Assembly (NCBI RefSeq): GCF_028737255.1
Contig: NZ_JAQZAN010000035.1
Location: 1 to 36,076, forward strand
Direction: 5' to 3'
DNA: 36,076 nucleotides
From: Actinomycetospora straminea
GTDB taxonomy: Bacteria > Actinomycetota > Actinomycetes > Mycobacteriales > Pseudonocardiaceae
Under the pieces are notes generated by a model. The model saw only the letters and a program-made list of their open reading frames with translations. It ran no database searches and had not been told where the DNA came from. Both the position numbers and the translations under genes were made by a program. The number at the start of each line of letters is the position of its first letter. Position 1 is the first letter of the stretch. Positions 16,484 to 23,932 of this stretch are shown piece after piece.

Positions 16484-17838
16484 CGTCCTCGCGGACGACC
16501 GGGGCGGCCCCCGGGGCGACGGGGGACGGGGCGGGCGGCGGGCCCACCCCGGCCGAGCTGCTGCGCTCGCCGGCCTACCTGCGGCTGCTCGCGCTCGCCG
16601 CGGTGATCGGGGTGCCGATCTCGGCCCTGGCCTACGGCTTCCTCCAGGGCGTGGCGGTGCTCCAGGAGGCCCTGTTCGTCGCGTTGCCGGCGGCGCTGGG
16701 CCTCGGTCCGTCGCCCGCGTGGTGGCCCCTGCCCGTGCTGGCGGTCGGGGGACTGCTGGTCGGGGCGACGATCCGCTACCTGCCCGGAGGGGGCGGCCAC
16801 TCGCCGGCGGACGGCTTCGCGGCCCACCCGCCGCCGACCGCGCGGGAGCTGCCCGGTGTGGTGCTCGCCGCCGCCGCGACCCTCGTGTTCGGCGCCGTGC
16901 TCGGTCCCGAGGCGCCGCTGATCGCCATCGGCGGCGGTCTGGCCGTCCTCGCGGTCCGGGCCGCCCGGTCGTCGCCCACCCCGTCGGCCGTGACGGTCGT
17001 GGCGAGCACCGGGAGCTTCGCCGCGATCAGCACCCTGCTGGGCTCGCCGCTGCTCGGCGCCTTCCTGCTCATGGAGGCCGCGGGCATCGGGGGCGCGACG
17101 CTGGGCCTGGTCCTGCTCCCGGGCCTCCTCGCGTCCGGGATCGGCTCGCTGATCTTCCTCGGGCTGGACTCGCTGACCGGGCTCGGCCCGGTCTCTCTGG
17201 CCCTGCCCGGGCTCCCCGGGTTCGCGCGCCCCGACCTCGCGCAGTTCGGCTGGGCCGTCGTCATCGGCCTCGCCGCCGCGGTGCTCGGGACGACGATCAG
17301 CCGGTTCGCCCTGCGACTCCGCGACCTGGTGGACCGGTCACGGCTGCTGCTGACGACCCTCGCGGGCCTCGTCGTCGGCGGTCTCGCGGCGCTCTACGCC
17401 GTCACCACCGGGCACCCCACGTCCGACGTGCTGTTCTCGGGCCAGGAGGCCCTCCCGACCCTGCTCGCCGACCCCGCGCGGTACTCGGTCGCCGCCCTCG
17501 TGGTCCTCGTCGTGGCCAAGGCGCTGGGCTACCTGGTGTGCCTCAGCGCCTTCCGCGGCGGCCCGATCTTCCCGGCGATGTTCATCGGGGCGGCCGGCGG
17601 CCTCGCGCTCGCCCCGCTGCCCGGACTCTCCCTCGTGCCGGCGGTCGCGATGGGCATCGGCGCGATGTCGGTGGTGATGCTGCGGCTGCCGCTGACGTCG
17701 GTGCTGCTGGCCGTGCTGCTGCTCGCCGAGGACGGCCTGGCCGTCACTCCGCTGGTCATCGTGACCGTCGTCGTCGCGCACGTCGCGGCGGCCCGGCTCG
17801 GCCCGGCACCGCACCCCGCCGGGGGCGCGGCGCCCTGA
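16480..17838 (+). CDS. ClC-family chloride channel/transporter
   Basis: This is a 452-aa multi-helix membrane protein. The ClC anion-path motifs are degenerate but present: GPEAPLIAIGGGL (the GxExP loop with the gating Glu), STGSFAAISTLLGSPLLGAF followed by LLMEAAG, and FRGGPIFPAMFIG (the GxFxP motif). The first 30 residues are a Gly/Ala-rich tail. No CBS domains are present. It moves chloride or a similar anion, possibly in exchange for protons, as ClC family members with the gating Glu do. The GTG start overlaps the DUF389 stop (GTGA). It ends four bases from the convergent YrhK gene. Confidence 0.88.
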   Translation: MTSSRTTGAAPGATGDGAGGGPTPAELLRSPAYLRLLALAAVIGVPISALAYGFLQGVAVLQEALFVALPAALGLGPSPAWWPLPVLAVGGLLVGATIRYLPGGGGHSPADGFAAHPPPTARELPGVVLAAAATLVFGAVLGPEAPLIAIGGGLAVLAVRAARSSPTPSAVTVVASTGSFAAISTLLGSPLLGAFLLMEAAGIGGATLGLVLLPGLLASGIGSLIFLGLDSLTGLGPVSLALPGLPGFARPDLAQFGWAVVIGLAAAVLGTTISRFALRLRDLVDRSRLLLTTLAGLVVGGLAALYAVTTGHPTSDVLFSGQEALPTLLADPARYSVAALVVLVVAKALGYLVCLSAFRGGPIFPAMFIGAAGGLALAPLPGLSLVPAVAMGIGAMSVVMLRLPLTSVLLAVLLLAEDGLAVTPLVIVTVVVAHVAAARLGPAPHPAGGAAP

Positions 17839-17842
17839 CGTC

Positions 17843-18112
17843 TCACTCGACGGCGGCCGGAGCGCTCGGCTGCTGGGCCGCCGCCCGCCGGCGCGTCTCG
17901 TACCGGACCATGATCTCGCCCAGCACGCCGATGAGCAGGCCCCAGGACGCGACGACGAAGAGCCAGGTCCCGGCCCGCGTCAGCGCCGGGCTGAGGAAGA
18001 ACAGGCTGCCCACGACGAACGCGAGGTTGCCCACCAGGCCGATGGCGAGGTGGACCCAGGGCACGTCGTGGGCGGTCCGGCTGATGCGGCGCAGGTACCA
18101 GAACAGGAACAC
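17843..18112 (-). CDS. YrhK-domain small membrane protein
   Basis: This 89-aa protein has two main hydrophobic segments (VHLAIGLVGNLAFVVGSLFFL and LFVVASWGLLIGVLGEIMV). The spacing and the GNLxFxxGSxxFL motif are those of the YrhK domain; the tail is Ala/Gln/Pro-rich. GTG 18112 was chosen because GGAGG lies seven bases upstream; GTG 18118, two codons earlier, is equally possible. Longer in-frame starts back to 18274 give an Arg/Pro-rich extension that is surely not coding. The divergent region upstream carries a dyad copy at 18171. Function is unknown. Confidence 0.83.
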   Translation of the reverse strand: MFLFWYLRRISRTAHDVPWVHLAIGLVGNLAFVVGSLFFLSPALTRAGTWLFVVASWGLLIGVLGEIMVRYETRRRAAAQQPSAPAAVE

Positions 18113-18170
18113 GGTCACTCCTCCTCCGCGTCGGTCGGCCTCCACGAGACAACCGGGCGGGTGCGGGCGG

Positions 18171-18188
18171 CTCACCCGGCGGGGATGA
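18171..18188 (+). promoter_or_regulatory. Candidate operator, dyad copy E
   Basis: The sequence is CTCACC-CGGCGG-GGATGA. It lies between the divergent YrhK gene (53-59 bases from its start) and DUF6325 gene (133 bases), a third divergent region with this motif. Confidence 0.55.
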
Positions 18189-18321
18189 CCGGCCGGGCTC
18201 GGGGCGGCGCGTCGGGCCCGGTCACCCACCACGGGCGATGCCCCGCCGCGGGCGGGACGGGAGCGTCGCACCACGGCGGCCCCGCCTCCCGACGTGCGGG
18301 GGCCGACGGAAGGAGGAGATC

Positions 18322-18783
18322 GTGGACGACCCAGGACCCGACACCGGGCCCATCGACTACCTGGTCATCGAGTTCCCCCCGGGCTCCGCGACCGGCGAGG
18401 GCCTGCCCCTGCTGATGGACCTCGTGGACCGCGGCCTCATCCGGATCCTCGACCTGGTGTTCCTCCGCAAGGAGGACGACCGCTCGGTGACGCGGGTCGA
18501 GATCGCCGACCTCGACGGCGACGGCTCCCTCGACCTCGCGCTCTTCCACGGCGCCGCGTCGGGGCTGCTCGACGAGGGCGACCTCGCGGAGGCCGGCGGC
18601 GTGCTGGAGCCGGGGGCGACCGCGGTGGTCCTCGTCTACGAGAACGTGTGGGCGGCCCCGCTGGCGTCGGCGCTGCGCCGCGGCGGGGCGCAGCTGGTCG
18701 CCGGGGGACGGATCCCCGTCGACCTCGTGATGGCTTCCCTCGACGCCGCGCCCGCGGCCGCCGGGGCCGACGGGACGGGGTGA
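18322..18783 (+). CDS. DUF6325-family protein
   Basis: This 153-aa acidic soluble protein starts at a GTG five bases after AGGAGG. It begins with a beta-strand and loop, IDYLVIEFPPG, followed by a conserved LMDLVDRGLIRILDLVFLRKEDD. A Gly/Asp-rich centre leads to AVVLVYENVWAAPLASALRRGGAQLV and a final IPVDLVMASLD. This is the pattern of actinobacterial DUF6325, often annotated as a membrane-associated or SHOCT-linked protein. The SHOCT gene follows after five bases, so the two form an operon. The molecular role is unknown. Confidence 0.85.
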   Translation: MDDPGPDTGPIDYLVIEFPPGSATGEGLPLLMDLVDRGLIRILDLVFLRKEDDRSVTRVEIADLDGDGSLDLALFHGAASGLLDEGDLAEAGGVLEPGATAVVLVYENVWAAPLASALRRGGAQLVAGGRIPVDLVMASLDAAPAAAGADGTG

Positions 18784-18788
18784 GGACG

Positions 18789-19097
18789 ATGCCGGGACTG
18801 TTGCGCGGACTCGCGCGGACGGCGCTGGTGGCGGGCACCGCGACGGCGGTGTCGAACCGCGTCTCGCGGCGCCAGGCCGGGCGGTGGGCGGCGCAGGAGG
18901 CCGCGTACGCGCCCCCGCAGTACGCCCAGCCGCAGTACGACCAGCCGCAGTACGACCAGCCGCAGTACGCGCCCCCACCCCCACCGGCGGCCGGCGGCGA
19001 TACGATCTCGCAGCTCAAGGAGCTGGCGGAGCTCCGCAGCCAGGGCGTGCTGACCGACGCGGAGTTCGAGGAGCAGAAGCGCCGCATCCTCGGCTGA
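18789..19097 (+). CDS. SHOCT-domain protein with PQY repeats
   Basis: This is a 102-aa protein. It has a short N-terminal hydrophobic helix (LARTALVAGTATAVSNRV), a Gln/Pro/Tyr repeat linker of about 20 residues, and a C-terminal SHOCT domain (QLKELAELRSQGVLTDAEF...KRRIL). SHOCT is a short two-helix module common at the ends of membrane or oligomeric proteins. Its ATG is five bases after the DUF6325 stop, with GAGGA overlapping that stop. A strong terminator follows. It probably acts with DUF6325 in an envelope or stress complex; this is inference. Confidence 0.9.
   Translation: MPGLLRGLARTALVAGTATAVSNRVSRRQAGRWAAQEAAYAPPQYAQPQYDQPQYDQPQYAPPPPPAAGGDTISQLKELAELRSQGVLTDAEFEEQKRRILG
18917..18970 (+). 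repeat. Tandem 15-base repeat inside the SHOCT gene
   Basis: About three and a half units of CCGCAGTACGMCCAG encode PQYxQ repeats. The unit is in frame, so copy-number change would lengthen or shorten the linker without breaking the protein. Confidence 0.8.
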
Positions 19098-19110
19098 CCG
19101 ACGGTCCCGC

Positions 19111-19145
19111 GACGGAGCCGGGCGGCGGTGCCGCCCGGCTCCGTC
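19111..19145. terminator. Bidirectional hairpin terminator between SHOCT and DUF5313
   Basis: There is a perfect 16-bp stem (19111-19126 with 19130-19145) and a three-base loop, 13 bases after the SHOCT stop and 34 before the convergent DUF5313 stop. It can serve both strands. Confidence 0.88.
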
Positions 19146-19179
19146 CCGGGTCGGCGCGGCCGGGCGTCAGCGCCCGTCG

Positions 19180-19608
19180 TCAGCGCTCGTCGTCCACCGG
19201 CCCGGACGGCCTGCGGTATCGCGCGGCGTAGCGCTCGGCCGCGGCGGCGTCCTTGTCGGCGGTGCGCTCGGCGCGGGTCGCCGGGCCGGTGCCCACCGGG
19301 TAGCCGGCCTTGACCAGCCGGTGCTCGGCCGTTTCGTGGAGGTAGCTGATCGAGAAGATCAGGCCCATGATCGCGCCGCCGAGCGCGCACATCATCCGCA
19401 GCCACAGGGGCCCGGGCACGAACACGATGATCGCGATGACGAACGGGGCGATCTGCGCGATGGCCCGCAGGACGTGGCGCAGCCACCAGGTCCGGCACGT
19501 GGTGTCGTGCAGCACCCACGAGGCGTGGCGCGCGGGCAGACCGCCGCCGTAGGCGTACCAGAGCCACCGCAGCGGGTTCGGCCGGCGGACGGGCGTCTCG
19601 GGCGTCAT
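19180..19608 (-). CDS. DUF5313-family membrane protein
   Basis: This 142-aa protein starts MTPETPVRRPNPLRWLWYAYGG. The block from PNPLRWLWYAYGG through ARHASWVLHDTTCRTWWLRH matches DUF5313. Two transmembrane helices follow (APFVIAIIVFVPGPLWLRM and CALGGAIMGLIFSISYL), then a charged tail (AERTADKDAAAAERYAARYR). ATG 19608 has GGGAG five bases upstream; the in-frame extension further upstream is not plausible. It is divergent from the OhrR-like gene and may share regulation through the AT-rich spacer. Function is unknown. Confidence 0.87.
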   Translation of the reverse strand: MTPETPVRRPNPLRWLWYAYGGGLPARHASWVLHDTTCRTWWLRHVLRAIAQIAPFVIAIIVFVPGPLWLRMMCALGGAIMGLIFSISYLHETAEHRLVKAGYPVGTGPATRAERTADKDAAAAERYAARYRRPSGPVDDER

Positions 19609-19628
19609 GCGGGCTCCCATGCTCGCTG

Positions 19629-19655
19629 CCCCAATGGTTTGCACCCCAATAGTAT
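19629..19655. promoter_or_regulatory. AT-richer divergent promoter/operator region with CCCCAAT repeats
   Basis: This spacer between DUF5313 and the OhrR-like gene is notably AT-rich for this genome. It holds two CCCCAAT direct repeats 15 bases apart (19629 and 19644) and a TAGTAT -10-like hexamer at 19650 on plus, with TACTAT on minus. It is a plausible place for autoregulation by the MarR protein. Confidence 0.45.
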
Positions 19656-19720
19656 GTGCGCCACGTAAGCTCGGGGCACCGGGAGCTGCACCACAGCGCC
19701 GACGACGCCGGGAGGTCGTG

Positions 19721-20203
19721 ATGGACGCACTCGAGAAGGCCCTGCCGGCGTTCCCCGACGACGTCGACCCCCTGGCCCTCGAGAACCAGGTCTGCTTCGC
19801 GCTCGCGGTGGCGGCCCGCACGGTGATCTCGGTGTACAAGCCGCTGCTCGAGCCGATGAACCTCACGCACCCGCAGTACCTCGTCATGCTGGCGCTCTGG
19901 CAGGAGGCGCCGCTCTCGGTCACCGAGCTGGGGCGCCGCCTCGAGCTCGACCCCGGCACGCTCTCGCCGCTGCTCAAGCGCCTCGAGGCCGCCGGCTACC
20001 TCACCCGCGAGCGCAGCCGTGACGACGAACGTGCGCTGGCGGTGCGCCTCACCGACGCGGGTGTCGCGCTGCGGGCGGAGGCCGAGCGCATCCCGCCGGC
20101 GATCGTCGAGCGCCTCGCCATGGACGTCGGCGAGCTGCGCGACCTGCACGGCGCGCTCACCGAGGTGATCGGGGCGGCGCGGCGGGCGCAGGCCGGGCGC
20201 TGA
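19721..20203 (+). CDS. MarR-family regulator, OhrR-like
   Basis: This 160-aa winged-helix regulator starts at ATG 19721, with GGAGG five bases upstream. It matches the OhrR subgroup. ALENQVCFALAVAARTV carries the reactive-Cys position of OhrR (Cys in NQxCFAL), and YKPLLEPMNLTHPQYLVMLALW follows the family closely. The DNA-binding wing is SVTELGRRLELDPGTLSPLLKRLEAAGYL followed by RSRDDERALAV. In OhrR proteins, peroxide oxidation of this Cys releases DNA. The usual partner ohr (organic hydroperoxide resistance) is not adjacent, so the target may be the divergent DUF5313 gene, the cupin downstream, or a distant ohr. Confidence 0.88.
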   Translation: MDALEKALPAFPDDVDPLALENQVCFALAVAARTVISVYKPLLEPMNLTHPQYLVMLALWQEAPLSVTELGRRLELDPGTLSPLLKRLEAAGYLTRERSRDDERALAVRLTDAGVALRAEAERIPPAIVERLAMDVGELRDLHGALTEVIGAARRAQAGR

Positions 20204-20289
20204 GAGGGTGTCCCGCGGACGGTCTTGACCTCCGTCGCTGGCCGGGCATGCTCGGAGCCGTCCCGACGGCGTTCACCGAGAGGCGCGCG

Positions 20290-20781
20290 ATGTCGCACCC
20301 CACCGCGGTCCAGCCCTACCGCCTGCGCGCCGACGAGGGCGAGGCGCTGTCGTTCCTCGGCAACCTCGTCACTGTGAAGGCCGGGTCCGCCCAGACCGGC
20401 GGCCGTCTCTCCGTCGTCGAGATCCTCCACCCGCCCGGCTTCGGCCCGCCGCTGCACCGCCACGACGACGAGGACGAGGCGTTCTACGTCCTCGACGGCG
20501 CCGCGCAGTTCCGCTGCGACGGGGAAGCCCTCGACGTCGGGGCCGGGGACTTCGTGTTCCTGCCGGCCGGTCGGCCGCACACGTTCCTCGTCGGCGCCGA
20601 CGAGCCCCTCCGGGCGCTGCAGATGACGACACCCGGCGGGTTCGAGGGGTTCGTGGCCGAGGTCGGCGCCCCGGCCGTCCGCCGCGGGCTCCCCGACCCG
20701 GCGACGGTCGACCCCGCGGTCCTCGGCGCCGCCGCGGCCCGCTACGGGATCGAGGTCCTCGGGCCGCCGCCGACCGCGTGA
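20290..20781 (+). CDS. Cupin-domain protein (quercetin dioxygenase-like)
   Basis: This is a 163-aa single-domain cupin. Motif 1 is GPPLHRHDDEDEAFYVLDG, with a His-x-His and Glu metal-binding set, and motif 2 is GDFVFLPAGRPHTF. The length and order match small quercetin 2,3-dioxygenase-like cupins, though many of these act on other substrates or only bind ligands. ATG 20290 was chosen because GAGAGG lies seven bases upstream. It follows the OhrR-like gene on the same strand after 86 bases and converges on the acyl-CoA dehydrogenase. Confidence 0.85.
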   Translation: MSHPTAVQPYRLRADEGEALSFLGNLVTVKAGSAQTGGRLSVVEILHPPGFGPPLHRHDDEDEAFYVLDGAAQFRCDGEALDVGAGDFVFLPAGRPHTFLVGADEPLRALQMTTPGGFEGFVAEVGAPAVRRGLPDPATVDPAVLGAAAARYGIEVLGPPPTA

Positions 20782-20800
20782 GCGCTCAGTAGCGCTCAGT
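20781..20800. repeat. 10-base tandem duplication at the cupin/acyl-CoA dehydrogenase junction
   Basis: AGCGCTCAGT occurs twice in a row. Each copy contains a minus-strand TGA, so the dehydrogenase ends at the same residue and the second TGA falls just beyond. It looks like a small slippage duplication. Confidence 0.85.
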
Positions 20801-22007
20801 AGCTGCGAGGCAGGCCGAGGACGTGCTGGCCCACGTAGGCGAGCACGAGGTTGTTGTTCACCGGCGCCACCTGGTACATCCGCGTCTCGCGGAACTTGCG
20901 CTCGACGTCCCAGGTGTCGACGAAGCCGTAGCCGCCGTGGGTGTCCAGGCACGCGTTGGCGGCCTGCCAGCTCGCCTCGCTGGCCAGGAACTTCGCGAGG
21001 TTGGCCTGCTCGCCGCACTTCTCGCCCGCGTCGAACAGCGCCGCGGCGCGGTAGCGCATGAGGTCGGCGGCGGTGACCTGCGCGTACGCGCGGGCGAGCG
21101 GGAACTGCACGCCCTGGTTGGCGCCGATCGGGCGGTCGAAGACCTGGCGGTCGTTCGCGTAGTCGGTGGCCCGCGCGATGAACCAGTAGCCGTCGCCCAC
21201 CGCCTCGGCCGCGAGCAGGATGCGCTCGGCGTTCCACCCGTCGATGACGTAGCGGAAGCCCTGGCCCTCCTCGCCGATCAGCGCCGACGCGGGGACGCGC
21301 ATGCCCTCGTAGCGCACCTCGTTGGTGGCGTAGTTGAACATCGTGCGCACGGGCGTGACCTGCAGCGTGTCGGGCTGGTCGCGGCGGATCTCGCGCAGGT
21401 CGACGAGGAACAGGCTGATGCCCCGGGTGCGTTCCGCCGGGTCGTCGCTGCGGGGCGTGGTGCGGGCGAGCACGAGGGCGAGGTCGGACTGCTCGAGGCG
21501 GCTGGTCCAGTTCTTGTGCCCGGTGAGGACGTAGTCCCCGCCGTCGCGCACGGCGGTGGTGCGGATGTCGGTGGTGTTGGAGCCGGCGCCGGGCTCGGTG
21601 ATCGAGAAGGCCTGCAGGCGCAGGGTGCCGTCGGCGATCGCGGGCAGGTAGGTCTTCTTCTGGTCCTCGCTGCCGTGCTTGAGCAGCGCGCCCATCGTGT
21701 ACATCTGCGCGTGGCAGGCCGCCGAGTGCCCGCCGGAGCGGTTGATCTCCTCGAGCACGATCGAGCCCTCGGTGATCCCGAGCCCGCCGCCCCCGTACTC
21801 GGTGGGGATGAGCACGGCCAGGTAGCCGGCCGCGGTCAGCGCGTCGACGAAGGCGTCGGGGTACTCACGGGCCCGGTCGCGCTCGCGCCAGTACGCGTCC
21901 GGGAAGCGGGCGCAGAGCTCGCGCACCTCCCCGCGCAGCCGCTCCTGGTCCCCGGTGGTGACGATCGTGGTCGCGGCGGCCGCGCTGCTGTGGTCCGGCT
22001 CCGGCAT
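20796..22007 (-). CDS. Acyl-CoA dehydrogenase
   Basis: This is a 403-aa flavoenzyme catalysing alpha,beta-dehydrogenation of an acyl-CoA. The N-terminal helical domain is followed by FSITEPGAGSNT and GHKNWTSR of the middle beta domain. The C-terminal domain has RQVFDRPIGANQGVQFPLA and DTHGGYGF. The catalytic base is not at the medium-chain position: YQVAPVNNN stands where YExG is usual. A Glu (about residue 261) in DGWNAERILL occupies the isovaleryl-CoA dehydrogenase-type position. A branched-chain or similar substrate is plausible but unproven. ATG 22007 has GAGGTG upstream. It is divergent from the hydrolase gene. Confidence 0.9.
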   Translation of the reverse strand: MPEPDHSSAAAATTIVTTGDQERLRGEVRELCARFPDAYWRERDRAREYPDAFVDALTAAGYLAVLIPTEYGGGGLGITEGSIVLEEINRSGGHSAACHAQMYTMGALLKHGSEDQKKTYLPAIADGTLRLQAFSITEPGAGSNTTDIRTTAVRDGGDYVLTGHKNWTSRLEQSDLALVLARTTPRSDDPAERTRGISLFLVDLREIRRDQPDTLQVTPVRTMFNYATNEVRYEGMRVPASALIGEEGQGFRYVIDGWNAERILLAAEAVGDGYWFIARATDYANDRQVFDRPIGANQGVQFPLARAYAQVTAADLMRYRAAALFDAGEKCGEQANLAKFLASEASWQAANACLDTHGGYGFVDTWDVERKFRETRMYQVAPVNNNLVLAYVGQHVLGLPRSY

Positions 22008-22102
22008 GGCGCCCACCTCATCACCGTGCTTGACGCCCCGCACGGGGACTGCGACGCTGCTACTGCTTGGTCCTGTTTTCGTACTCGCCGCGAGGAGTCC
22101 TG

Positions 22103-22966
22103 GTGGAGACGCGTGTCCTGTCGACGACCGACGCCGAGATCGTCTACGACGTGGACGGCCCGCTCCCGCCCGCCGACGGGCGCCCGGTGCTGCTCCTGAT
22201 CGGCCAGCCGATGGACGCCAGCGGCTTCCGGGGCTTCGCGACCCGCTTCGGAGACCGCACCGTCGTCACCTACGACCCCCGCGGGCTCGGGCGCAGCACC
22301 CGCAGCGACGGCCGCACCGACAGCACCCCGCAGACCCAGGCCGAGGACCTGCACGCGCTGGTCGCCGAGCTCGGCGCCGGCCCCGTCGAGGTGTTCGGCA
22401 GCAGCGGGGGAGCGGTGACGGGCCTGCAGCTCGTCGCGACGCACCCCGAGGACGTCGTCACGCTCGTGGCCCACGAGCCGCCCATCACCGGCGTGCTGCC
22501 CGACGCCGCCGCCGTCGACCGCGCGTCCCGCGGGTTCCGCGAGGCCTACCAGGCCAAGGGCTGGGGCCACGGGATGGCGACCTTCCTGGCGATGACCTCG
22601 TGGTCGGGGGAGTTCACCGACGCCTACTTCGCGCAGCCGGCCCCCGACCCGGCGGCGTTCGGCCTGCCCACCGAGGACGACGGCTCCCGGGACGACCCGC
22701 TGCTCTCGGACCGCTCGCTGGCCGTCACCGACTACCGGCTCGACGTCGAGCGGCTGACCTCGGTGCCCAGCCGCGTCGTCGTCGCGGTGGGCGAGGAGAC
22801 CGGCGACACCTACACCGCGCGCACCGCCCGCGCGACGGCCGCCGCCCTCGGGCAGGAGGCCGTCGTCTTCCCGAGCCACCACGGCGGCTTCGCCGACGGC
22901 GAGTTCGGCTGGCCCGGCAAGCCCGACGAGTTCGCCGCGAAGCTCCGCGAGGTGCTCGACGCCTGA
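22103..22966 (+). CDS. Alpha/beta hydrolase
   Basis: This 287-aa protein has the alpha/beta hydrolase fold. An oxyanion region LLLIGQPMDASGF is followed by TVVTYDPRGLGRSTR and the nucleophile elbow VFGSSGGAV (Ser in G-x-S-x-G). An acid is probable near VVVAVGEETGD, and the catalytic His lies in FPSHHGGF. GTG 22103 follows GAGGAG by five bases, whereas the longer TTG start at 22067 lacks a site. The substrate is unknown; esterase or lactonase-type activity is usual for this fold. It is divergent from the acyl-CoA dehydrogenase and ends seven bases from the convergent 22974 gene. Confidence 0.88.
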   Translation: METRVLSTTDAEIVYDVDGPLPPADGRPVLLLIGQPMDASGFRGFATRFGDRTVVTYDPRGLGRSTRSDGRTDSTPQTQAEDLHALVAELGAGPVEVFGSSGGAVTGLQLVATHPEDVVTLVAHEPPITGVLPDAAAVDRASRGFREAYQAKGWGHGMATFLAMTSWSGEFTDAYFAQPAPDPAAFGLPTEDDGSRDDPLLSDRSLAVTDYRLDVERLTSVPSRVVVAVGEETGDTYTARTARATAAALGQEAVVFPSHHGGFADGEFGWPGKPDEFAAKLREVLDA

Positions 22967-22973
22967 CTCGGCG

Positions 22974-23468
22974 TCAGTGGCTGACCCGACCGCGGTGCGT
23001 CTCGAGCTCGGGCGCCACGAGGCGCTCGGCGACCAGGCCGGTGACCAGCGAGTACACCGCCTTGTGCGCGACGTCGACGGCCTGCTCCGACCACGGCCAC
23101 GTGTGCGGCGGCGCGCCGACGCCGGTCGCGTTCTCGAGGGTCTGGTCGGTCGCGAGCCGGACCGCGGTGTGGGCGAGGTGCGCGCGCGGGCCACGCATGC
23201 CGAGCGCCGCCCAGACGCCGTGCAGCGTGCCGACCAGCGCGCCGGTGCCCCAGTGCATCGCGTGGTTCCACACCGGCGGGCGCTCGGCGTCGGAGGGGTC
23301 GCCGCCGAGCACCGCCTCCAGCGTGCGGGCCGGCACGTACGACGACGGCCGCCCCAGCACCGCCTGCTCGACCTTCTCCAGCGCGGTCATCGCGGCCACG
23401 CCGGCCAGCCCGGCGGCGGCGCCCGCGAGGGCGGCCGAGGCCAGGGTGCGTCCCCTGCTGCTCGTCAT
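22974..23468 (-). CDS. Putative membrane-associated protein, unknown function
   Basis: This 164-aa protein has an N-terminal hydrophobic Ala/Gly-rich segment (LASAALAGAAAGLAGVAAMTALEK) and a central HWGTGALVGTLHGVWAAL with His and Trp inside a second hydrophobic helix. A third helix lies around AVDVAHKAVYSLVTGLVAE. The overall look recalls small DUF1440/YagU-like membrane proteins, but I cannot assign it firmly. The ATG lacks a clear Shine-Dalgarno. It follows the MarR gene on the same strand after 28 bases and may be co-transcribed. Confidence 0.72.
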   Translation of the reverse strand: MTSSRGRTLASAALAGAAAGLAGVAAMTALEKVEQAVLGRPSSYVPARTLEAVLGGDPSDAERPPVWNHAMHWGTGALVGTLHGVWAALGMRGPRAHLAHTAVRLATDQTLENATGVGAPPHTWPWSEQAVDVAHKAVYSLVTGLVAERLVAPELETHRGRVSH

Positions 23469-23496
23469 GGCGCAGGGTGCCCGAGGGACGCGCCGA

Positions 23497-23913
23497 TCAT
23501 GGCCCGTCGGCGAGGCGGCGCAGCAGGCGGTGCAGCTCGGCGCGGTCGGCGTCGTCGAGCACGGCGAACACCCGGTCGGCCTCGGCGGCGCGCGCCGCGC
23601 GGACGGCCTCGCCCAGCGCGGTGCCGGCGCCGGTCACGACCACCTGGGTGGCGCGGCGGTCGGCCGGGTCGGGACGGCGCTCGACGAGTCCCCGCTCGGC
23701 GAGCGCGTCGACGACCTCGGTGGCCGAGCGCGGCGCGATGTGCAGGTGCTCGGCGAGCCCGCCGGGGCGGACCGGTCCGTGGCGCAGGAGGACGTCGAGG
23801 GCCCGGAGCTGCGAGGGCGAGATGCCCCAGGGGGCGAGGGCCTCGCGCGACTGGTGGCGCAGGCGCCGGGCGACCTGCCAGAACGCCGCGGCCAGCGAGC
23901 CGTCGTCCTCCAC
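23497..23913 (-). CDS. MarR-family transcriptional repressor
   Basis: This is a 138-aa winged-helix protein. WGISPSQLRALDVLL precedes a helix-turn-helix RPGGLAEHLHIAPRSATEVVDAL, a wing RGLVERRPDPADRRATQVVV and a dimerisation helix at each end. The GTG start has no Shine-Dalgarno. Instead a -10-like TAGACT (minus, 23921-23926) ends seven bases upstream, so the mRNA is probably leaderless. A -35-like TGAGGC 17 bases further upstream is part of the palindrome shared with the divergent ABC exporter. Repression of both genes, relieved by an exported compound, is the simplest model. Confidence 0.88.
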   Translation of the reverse strand: MEDDGSLAAAFWQVARRLRHQSREALAPWGISPSQLRALDVLLRHGPVRPGGLAEHLHIAPRSATEVVDALAERGLVERRPDPADRRATQVVVTGAGTALGEAVRAARAAEADRVFAVLDDADRAELHRLLRRLADGP

Positions 23914-23932
23914 GGGGAATAGTCTAGGGGAG

